This document shows positions 43,279 to 52,100 of a stretch of 64,000 bases of DNA, piece after piece. Made by a program: the position numbers and the translations under genes. How positions within the stretch are numbered: position 1 is the first letter of the stretch; every line of letters starts with the position of its first letter. The notes under the pieces were generated by a model. It was not told the DNA's origin and ran no database searches. It saw only the letters and a list, made by a program, of their open reading frames with translations. Source of the stretch: Mycobacterium vicinigordonae (GTDB lineage: Bacteria; Actinomycetota; Actinomycetes; Mycobacteriales; Mycobacteriaceae); assembly GCF_013466425.1 (NCBI RefSeq), contig NZ_CP059165.1:4836001-4900000 (forward strand), written 5' to 3'.

Positions 43279-45634
43279 TGCGTGTCACCTCGACGTGAAC
43301 CTCGTTCCCGTTGCGCAGGGCCGGACTTGTGCCCGTATCGACGGCGGTGGCCACTGGCTGCGGGGTCGCGACGGACTCGTCCAGCGCAGCACCTCCCTCG
43401 CTGATCCCGAACCGCTCGTGCAGCCACACCAGCGGCTTGGGTGCCCACCAGTTCCAGCGGCCCATTACGTGCATGAAGGCCGGTACCAGGACCATCCGCA
43501 CCAGCGTGGCGTCGGCCGCAACGGCCAGTGTCAGTCCCAACCCGAACATCCGCATAAAGGACACGTGGGCCGCGATCAACGCGGCGAATGACATCGACAT
43601 GACCAGGGCGGCCGCGGTGATCACGCGACCGGTGCGCGCCACACCAAGCGCGACGCTCTCGTCGTTGGCGGCGTGTGCCTCGGCGGGGTTTGGCGTTGCC
43701 GGCCGGGCCGCCCCCGAAACCAGCCAGTATTCGCGGATCCGCGAGACGAGAAATACCTCGTAGTCCATCGATAGCCCGAACGCGATGCAGAACAACAACA
43801 CCGGCATGTTAGCGACCAGCGTCCCGCTCGGGGTAGTCCCGAGCGCGCCGAGGTGGCCGTCCTGGAAGATCCACACCAGCGCGCCGAACGCCGCGGTCAG
43901 CGACAGCACGTTCAACACCAGCGCTTTAACCGGCAGCACCACGCTTCCGGTGAGCAGGAACAGCAGCACGACCGTGACGGCAGCCATCATCCCCAACACC
44001 AGCGGCAGTCGATCGGTGACGGCATCGACACTGTCGCGGTTAACTTGCGCGACCCCGGCCATCGCGACGGTTCGGCCGCCCGGGCCGGCCACCTGATGGA
44101 GCCTCTTGAGCTGGGTGTCGGAGGCCTCCGAGAACAGCGGCGCGGTGCTGCTGACGGTGAGAAACGCGCTGCCGTCGGTCATGCCGGTGGCCGCTGACGG
44201 AGGCCCCTGCGGCTTGCCGGCGACGAATGTCCCGGTCGGAGCCGACACCGCGGCTACGTCGGGGATCTGCGACAACGCGGCCGCGTACTGACTCAGATCG
44301 TCCGGGCTCAGGCCGCGCGCGTCGGGAATGACTACCGGCACCGCGGTGGCCATGTCGCGCTCGAAGTTGCTGCGTAGTTGGTCTCCCACCCGGTGCGCGG
44401 ACGCCGAGCTCGGCAGCACGCGGTCGTCGGGAAAGCCCCACTTGACCGAGAAGAACGGCAGGCCGAGCAGGAGCAGCAGCGCGATTACCGCGCCTCCCAG
44501 CGGCAACCAGCGGCGCATCACGATCTTGCTGGATCGGTACCAGAACAATTGCTCCACCGGCTTGTGCACCGGTTCGGGACGCCGGAAGATCCGGCGCAGC
44601 AGCCGTCGCACGTCCAGCGTGTCCAGCCGCGGTCCCATCAGCACGATGGCCGCCGGGGTGACCACAATCGACGCGGTCGCCACGAAGGCGACCGTAGCCA
44701 CGCCGGAGTAAGCGAACGACTTGAGAAAGTACATCGGGAACGCCACCGTCGCCGCCATGGACAGTGCCACAGTGACGGCCGAGAAGATCACCGTACGACC
44801 CGCGGTCGCCATGGTCCGGATGAGCGCGTGTTCGCGATCGCAGCCCTCGGCCAACTCGTCGCGGTAGCGGCTGATAATGAGCAACGTGTAGTCGATCGCC
44901 AGGGCCAGGCCCAGCGCGGTACTCAGGTTCAGCGCGAAGATCGACACCTCGGTGGTGAAGGTGACCAGCCGCAGCACGGCCATCGACCCGACGACGGCCA
45001 GCGCGCCCAATGCCATCGGCAGCGAGGCCGTCAACAGCCCGCCGAACACCCACACCAGCACCAGGAAGCTGAACGGGATCGCGATCATCTCCATGACCAG
45101 CAGGTCGGCCTGGTTCTGCTTGTTGATCTGGGCATACTCCATGGCCGCGCCGCCGGCCTGGACGGTGACGCCGTCTCGGTCGTGGACGATCCGGTCGGAC
45201 AGGGTTTGCGCGTTCTTCTGCGCGTCGTTCTCGCCGCCCTTGAGGTTGACCACGATCAGCCCGCTTTTGCCATCCCTGCTGACCAGGTCGGCGGCGGTTT
45301 CGGGCGGCCCGGTCCACGGCGAGGTGGCGTTGTAGACCAGCGGCGATTCCTTGAGCTGGTCAACCAGGTCGGTGCCGACCTTGCGGGCCTGGGCGCCGTT
45401 GGCACCGGTGGGTGCAGTCACCAGAATCAGCATCTGCTGGCCACTCTGGCCGAATTTGTCGCTCAGCACCGAGATGGCGCGGGCCGATTCGGAGTTGGGG
45501 TCCTGGAAGCCGCCCGGCGAAAGACTGTTGGCGACGGGGATGCCGAAGACGGCCGCGGCAATAAAAACCAAAACCGCGATCCCAATAATTCGTCGGGGTG
45601 CCCTGATGGCCAGTCGAGCGATCCCTTGCAGCAT
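43271..45634 (-). CDS. MmpL-family RND lipid transporter, intact (MmpL13-like)
   Basis: Membrane protein of 787 residues with two MMPL/RND halves. Typical segments are FGIPVANSLSPGGFQDPNSESARA in the first periplasmic loop, GLALAIDYTLLIISRYRDEL and the second-half counterpart FGLSMDYEVFLVSRIREY, whose Asp-Tyr pairs belong to the proton relay. About twelve membrane segments are present. It probably exports a lipid or glycolipid across the inner membrane. Its place beside Rv1144 and Rv1147 homologues matches mmpL13, which in M. tuberculosis is split into mmpL13a and mmpL13b. Here it is one frame. The C-terminal cytosolic tail is short. Confidence 0.9.
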   Translation of the reverse strand: MLQGIARLAIRAPRRIIGIAVLVFIAAAVFGIPVANSLSPGGFQDPNSESARAISVLSDKFGQSGQQMLILVTAPTGANGAQARKVGTDLVDQLKESPLVYNATSPWTGPPETAADLVSRDGKSGLIVVNLKGGENDAQKNAQTLSDRIVHDRDGVTVQAGGAAMEYAQINKQNQADLLVMEMIAIPFSFLVLVWVFGGLLTASLPMALGALAVVGSMAVLRLVTFTTEVSIFALNLSTALGLALAIDYTLLIISRYRDELAEGCDREHALIRTMATAGRTVIFSAVTVALSMAATVAFPMYFLKSFAYSGVATVAFVATASIVVTPAAIVLMGPRLDTLDVRRLLRRIFRRPEPVHKPVEQLFWYRSSKIVMRRWLPLGGAVIALLLLLGLPFFSVKWGFPDDRVLPSSASAHRVGDQLRSNFERDMATAVPVVIPDARGLSPDDLSQYAAALSQIPDVAAVSAPTGTFVAGKPQGPPSAATGMTDGSAFLTVSSTAPLFSEASDTQLKRLHQVAGPGGRTVAMAGVAQVNRDSVDAVTDRLPLVLGMMAAVTVVLLFLLTGSVVLPVKALVLNVLSLTAAFGALVWIFQDGHLGALGTTPSGTLVANMPVLLFCIAFGLSMDYEVFLVSRIREYWLVSGAARPATPNPAEAHAANDESVALGVARTGRVITAAALVMSMSFAALIAAHVSFMRMFGLGLTLAVAADATLVRMVLVPAFMHVMGRWNWWAPKPLVWLHERFGISEGGAALDESVATPQPVATAVDTGTSPALRNGNEVHVEVTRNG

Positions 45635-45859
45635 TATTCATCCCTCCGCCGGCCGCGTTCCCCGACCAAGACCGCACCGAGCTCGCGTTAACTTAGCAAC
45701 GTTAACTTACAAGTGTCAAACAACGACTTTTCTGACTACGAGTGCAGGTAAGCCATGGTTCAACCGGCGGCCAAATGGGTAACCTCGCGCCGCGCGGCGA
45801 ACCCTACCCGCGGGTAAGAATTGCCACCATTTTCCGAATCGTGACTCAAAGATTCCTTA

Positions 45860-46015
45860 ATGCCGGCTCTTACGCTCAATGTCATGTGGATCGACGACAC
45901 CAGTGCCGATGTCATCAAGGCTGACTTCGAGGCTCTCTACCACGGCGACATGCTCGTCGAAGGGGAGACCTCCGAGCAGTTCGAAGATTGGCAACCCCTC
46001 CCGACTGCGAGCTGA
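45860..46015 (+). CDS. Small acidic ORF (51 aa), unknown
   Basis: ATG 45860 to TGA 46015. The 51-residue product is strongly acidic (VMWIDDTSADVIKADFEALYHGD), with two tryptophans and a Pro-rich end (QPLPTAS). About four in five third codon positions are G or C, as in neighbouring real genes. The ribosome binding site is weak (AAAGA). It is divergent from mmpL13 with 225 bases between. A tiny second ORF starts ten bases later and both end before a strong terminator. No family recognised. It may be an unannotated small protein or a peptide precursor. Confidence 0.5.
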   Translation: MPALTLNVMWIDDTSADVIKADFEALYHGDMLVEGETSEQFEDWQPLPTAS

Positions 46016-46024
46016 GGTAACACC

Positions 46025-46087
46025 ATGGGCGTTATTGCGCGGCTATTGATGGCCGAACCAACGGTGTCCCGTTGGTTTCGTCGATAA
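46025..46087 (+). CDS. Tiny cationic peptide ORF (20 aa), unknown
   Basis: ATG 46025 to TAA 46087 encodes MGVIARLLMAEPTVSRWFRR, a 20-residue peptide with a net positive charge and an amphipathic look. It starts nine bases after the stop of the 51-residue ORF, with GAGGT upstream of the ATG. A perfect 12-bp terminator hairpin follows 17 bases after the stop. Too short to prove coding by composition. Confidence 0.35.
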   Translation: MGVIARLLMAEPTVSRWFRR

Positions 46088-46104
46088 ACCTGACTTCTAT
46101 TAGC

Positions 46105-46132
46105 AAAGCCCCCCGCTACGGCGGGGGGCTTT
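46105..46132. terminator. Strong intrinsic terminator with C(UACG)G tetraloop
   Basis: Perfect 12-bp stem AAAGCCCCCCGC / GCGGGGGGCTTT around the loop TACG. The closing C-G plus UACG is an exceptionally stable UNCG tetraloop. It ends in TTT on the plus strand and, being symmetrical, AAA/TTT on the other side too. It sits between the two tiny ORFs and the convergent SDR gene (stop at 46147), so it can serve both. Confidence 0.85.
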
Positions 46133-46146
46133 CGCTGTCCGTGGAG

Positions 46147-46911
46147 CTACCGCGGCGCCATCCTGATCGCTCCGTCCAGGCGGATCACCTCGCCGTTGAG
46201 CATCGGATTCTCGACGATATGCACGGCCAGCGCGCCGTATTCGTCGGGGTCACCCAGCCGCGCCGGATGCGGCACCTGCTTGCCCAGCGACTTCTGCGCT
46301 TCTTCGGGCAGCGAACCCAGTAGCGGGGTCTTAAACAGTCCGGGTGCGATAGTCACCACTCGGATCAACTCGCGGGACAGATCACGCGCGATCGGCAGCG
46401 TCATGCCGACGACCCCACCCTTGGAAGCCGAGTAAGCGGCCTGGCCGATCTGCCCCTCGAACGCGGCCACCGAGGCGGTATTGATGATGACGCCGCGCTC
46501 CGGGGAATCCGAGGGGCCGATGGGGTCGGTCTTGGCGATCCGCTCGGCGGCCAGCCGCAGCACGTTGAAAGTGCCGATCAGGTTGACCCCTACTACCTTC
46601 TTGAAGCCGTCGAGCGGGAACGGACCATCCTTGGACAGGGTTTTGATCGCGTTGCCGATGCCCGCGCAATTGACATTGATGCGCAGCGGGCCCAGGGACT
46701 CGGCCAGGTCGAGTGCCGCGCTTACGGCGGCCTCATCGGTGACATCGGCCTGCGCGAAGCGCGCTCGGTCGCCGAGCTCGGCAACGGTGTCCTCACCGCG
46801 CAGGTCCAGCACAACGACCTGCGCTCCCGCGTCCAGCAGTCGTTTGGTGGTGGCCAGGCCCAAGCCCGACGCTCCCCCGGTGACGACCGCGACAGCATCC
46901 CTGATCAGCAC
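46147..46911 (-). CDS. SDR dehydrogenase, 3-hydroxyacyl-CoA dehydrogenase type 2-like (Rv1144-like)
   Basis: Classical SDR of 254 residues with TGGASGLG near the N-terminus, NCAG, Ser in [10 protein letters not shown] and [28 protein letters not shown] is characteristic of the human HSD17B10 (HADH type 2) group, which oxidises 3-hydroxyacyl-CoAs, often of branched chains. GTG 46911 has GAGGGG upstream. It lies downstream of mcr on the same strand, which fits branched fatty acid metabolism. A close paralogue is encoded at 53106. Confidence 0.9.
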   Translation of the reverse strand: MLIRDAVAVVTGGASGLGLATTKRLLDAGAQVVVLDLRGEDTVAELGDRARFAQADVTDEAAVSAALDLAESLGPLRINVNCAGIGNAIKTLSKDGPFPLDGFKKVVGVNLIGTFNVLRLAAERIAKTDPIGPSDSPERGVIINTASVAAFEGQIGQAAYSASKGGVVGMTLPIARDLSRELIRVVTIAPGLFKTPLLGSLPEEAQKSLGKQVPHPARLGDPDEYGALAVHIVENPMLNGEVIRLDGAIRMAPR

Positions 46912-46964
46912 GTTTACCCCTCCAGTCCGATCCGCGGCCCCGCTCGTTCCAGCCTTGGTTGGGG

Positions 46965-48044
46965 CTATTCCCAGTCCGCTAGTACCGCTTCGATGTCCCC
47001 CGACTCCGCTCGGCGCGGCTGCTCCGGAGAGGTCCGCGAGAAGCGCGGCGCCGGCATCGGCTGCAGGCCGCCGTTCACCTCGTAGAACGTGTTGCGCTCG
47101 GTGATGTGCGGCTCGGTCTCCACTTCGCCGAACGCCAGGATCGGCGTGACGCAAGCGTCGGACTCGGCGAACACCTTGGCCCAGTGGTCGCGGTCGCGAC
47201 TGCCGAATGTCTCGGTCAGGATCGCCCGCAGCTCCGGCCAGCGCGAGACGTCGTTCTGGTCCGGCAAGTCGGCGCCCGCCAACCCGAGGCCGGCCAGCAG
47301 CGCCGCATAGAACTGCGGTTCGATGGAGCCGACCGCGACGTAGCGCCCGTCGGCGCACTCGTAGGTGTCGTAGTAGGGCGCACCACCGTCGAGCATGTTG
47401 GTACCGCGGGTGTCAGTCCACATGCCCGAAGCGCGCATCTGCCACATCATCTGCACGAGCACGCTGGAGCCGTCGATCATCGCGGCGTCGACCACTTGGC
47501 CCTTGCCGGAACTCTGGCGTTCGTACAGTGCCGACAGGATGCCCAGCAACAGGAACATCGAGCCGCCACCGAAGTCACCTACGAGGTTCAGCGGCGGCAC
47601 GGGCCGCTCCCCTTTGCGGCCGATCGAGTGCAGGATGCCGTTGAGCGAGATGTAGTTGATGTCGTGGCCAGCCTGCTGGCTGCGCGGTCCGGTTTGTCCC
47701 CAGCCGGTCATCCGGGCGTAGATCAACCGCTCGTTGACCTTGGCGCAGTCTTCGGGGCCCAGGCCCAGACGTTCGGTGACACCGGGGCGGTAGCCCTCAA
47801 TCAGCACGTCGGCCTTGGCGATCAGCCGCATGACCAGTTCGCGGTCCTCTTCGGACTTCAGGTCGGCGCCCACCAAGCGCCGGCTGCGGCTCATCGCGTC
47901 CTTCACCACACCGCGCGGCCCACTCGAGGGACGCTCGACGCGTACCACGTCGGCGCCGAGGTCCCCGAGAATCATCGAGGCATGCGGGCCGGGGCCGATG
48001 CCGGCCAGCTCGACAACACGCAATCCGTTGAGTGGTCCCGCCAT
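46965..48044 (-). CDS. mcr: Alpha-methylacyl-CoA racemase Mcr
   Basis: CoA-transferase family III enzyme of 359 residues that interconverts (2R) and (2S) methylacyl-CoAs, needed before beta-oxidation of branched chains such as the steroid side chain. The catalytic pair is His127 ([11 protein letters not shown]) and Asp157 (VGDFGGG), equivalent to His126 and Asp156 of the M. tuberculosis enzyme. The length is nearly that of Rv1143 (360). It is divergent from the echA10-like gene, and the SDR gene follows it. Confidence 0.95.
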   Translation of the reverse strand: MAGPLNGLRVVELAGIGPGPHASMILGDLGADVVRVERPSSGPRGVVKDAMSRSRRLVGADLKSEEDRELVMRLIAKADVLIEGYRPGVTERLGLGPEDCAKVNERLIYARMTGWGQTGPRSQQAGHDINYISLNGILHSIGRKGERPVPPLNLVGDFGGGSMFLLLGILSALYERQSSGKGQVVDAAMIDGSSVLVQMMWQMRASGMWTDTRGTNMLDGGAPYYDTYECADGRYVAVGSIEPQFYAALLAGLGLAGADLPDQNDVSRWPELRAILTETFGSRDRDHWAKVFAESDACVTPILAFGEVETEPHITERNTFYEVNGGLQPMPAPRFSRTSPEQPRRAESGDIEAVLADWE

Positions 48045-48076
48045 GGTTTCGACCCTTTCGTCTACGTTGACGCCCT

Positions 48077-48090
48077 AACAACCGCTTGTT
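48077..48090. promoter_or_regulatory. Inverted repeat in the mcr/echA10 divergent promoter
   Basis: AACAA-CCGC-TTGTT is a 5+4+5 dyad about 33 bases upstream of mcr and 78 bases upstream of echA10. The size fits a TetR-type operator. The regulator is unknown. Confidence 0.3.
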
Positions 48091-48167
48091 GACATATTTG
48101 CAGCAGCCCGCGGCGGTCTTGCACACCGGTCGCCTACCGGCCGTCGCGCCAGCCTTAATGTGTCCTC

Positions 48168-48980
48168 ATGCCCGATTCAGGAATCGCCACCCTTGCACCC
48201 GTCGACGGCCTGCGGGTCAAGCTGACCGACGGGGTGCTCGCGGTGAGCATCGACCGCCCCGAGAGCCTCAACTCGCTGACCATCCGGGTCATCACCGGAC
48301 TCGCCGACGCCATGGAGGCCGCCGCCGGCGACCCGGCGGTCAAGGTGGTGCGGCTGGGCGGAACGGGCCGTGGCTTCAGCTCTGGCGCAGGCATCAGCGC
48401 CGACGACATGTCCGGCGACGGCGGCGCCCCACCCGACGAGATCATCCTCGAGATCAACCGGCTGATCCGCGCCATCACCGCACTGCCGCACCCGGTGGTG
48501 GCTGTCGTGCAGGGGCCGGCGGCCGGTGTCGGCGTGTCCATCGCGCTGTCCTGTGACATCGTATTGGCATCCGAGAAGGCGTTTTTCATGCTCGCCTTCA
48601 CCAAGATCGGCTTGATGCCCGACGGTGGCGCGTCGGCGCTGGTCGCCGCCGCGATCGGCCGGGTTCGGGCGATGCGGATGGCGCTGCTGCCCGATCGGCT
48701 TACGGCGACCCAGGCGCTGGACTGGGGCCTGGTCACCGAGGTCTACCAGGCCGAGGAGTTCGAATCCGAGGTGGACAAGGTGATCGCCCGTCTGCTGGCC
48801 GGCCCGGCGGTGGCATTCGCCAAAACCAAGGCCGCAATCAATGCCGCCACGCTGACCGAACTGGACGGCGCGCTGGAGCGCGAATTCTGCGGCCAGTCCG
48901 GCCTGTTGCAGGCGCCCGACTTCAAAGAGGGCACCAAAGCGTTCCAGGAACGCCGCGCCCCCAACTTCACCGATTCCTAG
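48168..48980 (+). CDS. Enoyl-CoA hydratase/isomerase (EchA10-like)
   Basis: Crotonase-superfamily protein of 270 residues. The oxyanion-hole segments are GRGFSSGAGIS and PAAGVGVSIALSCDIVLAS, and the catalytic region is FTKIGLMPDGGASALV, where Asp stands in place of the usual second Glu, as in PaaG-like isomerases. It is the counterpart of Rv1142c by position and length. It is divergent from mcr and probably acts on branched or unsaturated acyl-CoAs. Confidence 0.9.
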   Translation: MPDSGIATLAPVDGLRVKLTDGVLAVSIDRPESLNSLTIRVITGLADAMEAAAGDPAVKVVRLGGTGRGFSSGAGISADDMSGDGGAPPDEIILEINRLIRAITALPHPVVAVVQGPAAGVGVSIALSCDIVLASEKAFFMLAFTKIGLMPDGGASALVAAAIGRVRAMRMALLPDRLTATQALDWGLVTEVYQAEEFESEVDKVIARLLAGPAVAFAKTKAAINAATLTELDGALEREFCGQSGLLQAPDFKEGTKAFQERRAPNFTDS

Positions 48981-49042
48981 CGCCTGATGCCAGTGATCAG
49001 CCCTGCATGCTCTCCGCGAATCTTGTTGATTATCAGTCAATC

Positions 49043-49732
49043 TCATTGCGCGGGGTAACCCGGCGGTGGACGCACTCCGCGAAGCGCCCAGGGTAACCAG
49101 TCCAGTGCATACTCGAGTTCGTCGCTCGCGTCGTAATCGGGACTAGGGTCGGGGGGCAGATTCTGGGAGATCACCGGCGGAGGCGGCGGAATCACCGGGC
49201 CATTCGTTATCTGCGCGACGCCTGACGACGCCGGCTCCTGTCCGTAAACGGCGACCACGACAGTTCGGTCCACCACGCTTTCCGACCAGACACCGATGCG
49301 GTTGTTGGCGCAATCCGACATGGTGCCGAAGGCCGCCGGATTGCCAAACCACTGGTTCATCACTTCTATACCGCTGATTGCCAGAGCGGGACTGATGGCC
49401 ACGGTTTCACCGACCTTGCCAGAAAAGCCCGCCCTGGCCGCCCGGTCCTGCGGCCCGGAATTGTCGGAACCGATGTCGCCGTCGAGGTTCCGGTTGTTCA
49501 GCACATCCTGGGTGTGCCATTGGGCGGCAAGTTGTAACGGTGGACTGATCCTGATGTCGTTGGAGCAGCCGGCTCGATGCTGAACTGTGTAGACGTTGGA
49601 GACGACACCGTCGTTGAGTCTCTTGTTATCCGCATGCGCGGGCCCGGCCGTCGCCGTCAGCAGGGCGGCGATCAGCGACCCCGCAGCGATACTGACGCAG
49701 GGAGTTTTCAGCCGATTCGGCACCACGTTCAC
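49043..49732 (-). CDS. Secreted CAP (SCP/PR-1)-like protein
   Basis: Exported protein of 229 residues. The signal peptide ends in GPAHA before DNKRLNDG. The body resembles a CAP domain: LAAQWHTQDVLNNR, GDIGSD, RAARAGF, GETVAI then VMNQWFGNPAAFGTM, with one cysteine pair (GCSND and SDCANN). It ends in a Pro-rich tail (NGPVIPPPPPVISQ). GTG 49732 has GGAG five bases upstream; longer frames are unlikely. Bacterial CAP proteins are poorly understood; some bind lipids or sterols. It converges with echA10. Confidence 0.82.
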   Translation of the reverse strand: MNVVPNRLKTPCVSIAAGSLIAALLTATAGPAHADNKRLNDGVVSNVYTVQHRAGCSNDIRISPPLQLAAQWHTQDVLNNRNLDGDIGSDNSGPQDRAARAGFSGKVGETVAISPALAISGIEVMNQWFGNPAAFGTMSDCANNRIGVWSESVVDRTVVVAVYGQEPASSGVAQITNGPVIPPPPPVISQNLPPDPSPDYDASDELEYALDWLPWALRGVRPPPGYPAQ

Positions 49733-49853
49733 GCTTGCTCCGATTCGATCCGAGGTACGTTGTGACACGTTGAGCCCCAACAGGATTGACCACGTGACTG
49801 AACCGGCCGATTGGACGTCCACATATCCTGATCCTTCCGTCCGGGCCGGCGCA

Positions 49854-50303
49854 TCACGAGGACGCGCACTGCGCGGCAATACATTTCGTCAGGGCCTCGC
49901 TCATCGGGGCCGGATCGAAGAATTCCTCGAAAGTGGCGATCTTGCCGTCTTCCACACTCGCCAACGCCAGATACGAGTTGCGGTAGGGGGTACCGTCCAC
50001 ATTCTCGGCATCGGAAGCGTAGGAAGCGACCACCCGACCGGGATCGTCGGCGAATGCGTGCACCTCGCAACGGGCCAGTGAGAACCGCGGCCAGACTTGG
50101 GCGACCTCTTCGAGGAATCTACCGACCGCGTCGCAGCCGAGCACTTCACGCGGCAGACCTGAGGGCGCGGTCGGCAGTCGCAATCGAATGCCGTCGGCCA
50201 TGAGTTGCAGTTGGGCCGCGAAGTCGAATCGCTCGAATGCGCGCAGGAATTCGGTGACGAGCACCACCGAAGATCTGTCCCGCGCTGTTGGTTCAGCCGC
50301 CAT
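49854..50303 (-). CDS. SnoaL-like / nuclear transport factor 2 fold protein
   Basis: Protein of 149 residues with an NTF2-like fold: VTEFLRAFERFDFAAQLQLMADGIRLRLP, then LGCDAVGRFLEEVAQVWP, and the strand NSYLALASVEDGKIATFEEFFDP. Such proteins are often small isomerases, dehydratases or ketosteroid-isomerase relatives in catabolic clusters. GGGAGG lies eight bases before ATG 50303. It is divergent from the aldehyde dehydrogenase gene across a palindrome-rich gap. Substrate unknown. Confidence 0.82.
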   Translation of the reverse strand: MAAEPTARDRSSVVLVTEFLRAFERFDFAAQLQLMADGIRLRLPTAPSGLPREVLGCDAVGRFLEEVAQVWPRFSLARCEVHAFADDPGRVVASYASDAENVDGTPYRNSYLALASVEDGKIATFEEFFDPAPMSEALTKCIAAQCASS

Positions 50304-50363
50304 GCACCGACCTCCCGGGAGCGCCCCGAGCATCGCGGCGACACCCGCCACGAACGCTCGCTC

Positions 50364-50403
50364 GTATAGACTTAAGTCTGTACAGCAGTACATACATATG
50401 TAT
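50364..50403. promoter_or_regulatory. Operator cluster with two palindromes, SnoaL/ALDH divergent promoter
   Basis: Contains AGACTTAAGTCT (50368-50379, perfect 12-bp palindrome, preceded to give GTATAGAC) and ATACATATGTAT (50392-50403, perfect). The second matches the element TNNANACRTATGTAT found upstream of the kinase gene (59526-59540) and between the P450 and ligase genes (63512-63526). Probably binds a TetR/GntR-type dimer. Confidence 0.65.
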
Positions 50404-50480
50404 ACAGTCTCGCTGCGGGTTCGTAAAGAGGCCATCCCACGCCTCGCCGCCTGCCAAAACGCAGAAAGGACCGGTGTGGC

Positions 50481-52049
50481 GTGACCGTGCCGAGCGCAGA
50501 CTTCGTCAACAATTCGCCGGACGCCAATCCGCGTCCTATCGACGTTCGTTGCCCGGCCACAGGCAAACTGATCGGCTCGGTGTCAGTCGCGGAGCACGAG
50601 ACAGTATTGGCAGTGGCCCGGCAGTTGCGGGCGGCGCAGCCCGCCTGGGAGGCAATCGGCCCAACGGCGCGTGGACGTCACCTGCTGCGGTTCCTGGACT
50701 GGATGCTGGACAACGAGCACCGGCTGATCGCGCTTGCCCAGTCCGAATCGGGCAAGTCCTGGGCCGACGCCTCGATGGAGTTAGTCGTGGCAATGGAAGT
50801 CATCGACTACCACGCCAAACATGCTTCAGAGTTCCTCGCTGAACGCCGGGTGCGCCCACACGGCCTGACCGCTGCGACCAAGAAGTTGCGGGTACGAGCC
50901 CGGCCCCATCAGTTGGTTGGGGTCGTCACACCATGGAACGGTCCGATCGCAACCCAGGTGATGGACGCGGTGGGTGCCCTTGCGGCGGGAGCGGCCGTCC
51001 TGAGCAAGCCCTCGGAACTCACTCCGTTGACGTGGACAGAGTGCACCCGCGCGTGGCGCGAAGAGGTTGGTGGGCCACCGATTTTGGCGTGCGTGAACGG
51101 TGGCGCCGACACCGGTACGGCGGTCGTCGATGTGGTCGACATGGTCATGTTCACCGGCTCCACGCGCACCGGCCGGCGGGTCGCGACGCGGGCCGCGGAG
51201 CGGCTAATCCCGTGCAGCCTCGAACTCGGCGGCAAAGATGCGATGGTAGTGCTGGGCGATGCCGACATCGACCGCGCGACCGGTGCCGCCGTCTGGGGCG
51301 CGATGATGAACTCAGGCCAGGTGTGCATCTCCATCGAACGGGTTTATGTGGAGGACAGCGTCTACGACCAATTCGTCACCAAGCTCGTCGAGAAGGTGTC
51401 GAGCTTGCGCCAGGGCATGGACGCCCCCGGCGCTTTCGCCACCGACCTGGGGGCGATGGCCAGTGCAGCCCAACTGCAGATCGTCGAACAGCATGTTCAG
51501 GACGCGGTGGCGCGGGGAGCGCGAGTGCTGGTCGGCGGGAAGCGGCCCGACCGGACGGGATTATTTTTCGAACCCACCATCCTGGCCGACGTGAATCACT
51601 CGATGATGTGCATGCGCGAGGAGACCTTCGGGCCCACGCTTCCGGTCATGCGCGTCACTTCAGAGACCGAGGCGATCCGACTGGTGAATGATTCGCAATA
51701 CGGGCTGAGTGCAAGTGTCTGGAGCAAGGACGTCCAGCGGGCCGAGCGGGTAGCGGCTCAGATCGAAGCCGGCACGATCGACATCAACAACGTGCTGATG
51801 TCCGCATTTCAACTGAGCGTTCCAATGGGCGGCTGGAAGTCGTCCGGGCTGGGAAGTCGCTTCGGCGGCGCCGATTCCGTCCTCAAGTACTGCCGCCGTC
51901 AGACGGTCGTTTCCGACCGGCTCAGGCTGCCCGCCGAGCCGCACTGGTATCCGGCGCGGCCGCGGGTCGGCCGCATGCAGGCCCGCGTCATGCGGCTCGT
52001 GCACGCCACTGACTGGCGGCGCCGCCTGGGACTCAAGCGGGTCCGCTAG
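50481..52049 (+). CDS. Aldehyde dehydrogenase (NAD(P)-dependent)
   Basis: Protein of 522 residues in the ALDH superfamily, oxidising an aldehyde to the acid. The cofactor region contains VGVVTPWNGP and FTGSTRTGRRVA. Glu248 lies in ELGGKDAMVV and catalytic Cys282 in NSGQVCISIER. The C-terminal tail is longer than usual (MRLVHATDWRRRLGLKRVR), basic and amphipathic, which may associate with the membrane. The GTG start has AAAGGA about 12 bases upstream. It is the only rightward gene of the cluster before the end ligase, and would act after the alcohol dehydrogenase at 60786. Confidence 0.92.
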   Translation: MTVPSADFVNNSPDANPRPIDVRCPATGKLIGSVSVAEHETVLAVARQLRAAQPAWEAIGPTARGRHLLRFLDWMLDNEHRLIALAQSESGKSWADASMELVVAMEVIDYHAKHASEFLAERRVRPHGLTAATKKLRVRARPHQLVGVVTPWNGPIATQVMDAVGALAAGAAVLSKPSELTPLTWTECTRAWREEVGGPPILACVNGGADTGTAVVDVVDMVMFTGSTRTGRRVATRAAERLIPCSLELGGKDAMVVLGDADIDRATGAAVWGAMMNSGQVCISIERVYVEDSVYDQFVTKLVEKVSSLRQGMDAPGAFATDLGAMASAAQLQIVEQHVQDAVARGARVLVGGKRPDRTGLFFEPTILADVNHSMMCMREETFGPTLPVMRVTSETEAIRLVNDSQYGLSASVWSKDVQRAERVAAQIEAGTIDINNVLMSAFQLSVPMGGWKSSGLGSRFGGADSVLKYCRRQTVVSDRLRLPAEPHWYPARPRVGRMQARVMRLVHATDWRRRLGLKRVR

Positions 52050-52100
52050 TCAAGCTGAGGGCGAAAGACGCGCTAAGAGAGACGGATTGACCGTCAGCCC

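Noticed and set aside
46105..46132. 6C-type small RNA (C-rich hairpins)
   Set aside because: The C-run is in the stem, not in loops, and only one hairpin is present. A terminator explains it.
48077..48090. KstR2-type operator in the mcr/echA10 promoter
   Set aside because: The dyad AACAA-CCGC-TTGTT does not match the KstR2 pattern, so it is kept only as an unassigned inverted repeat.
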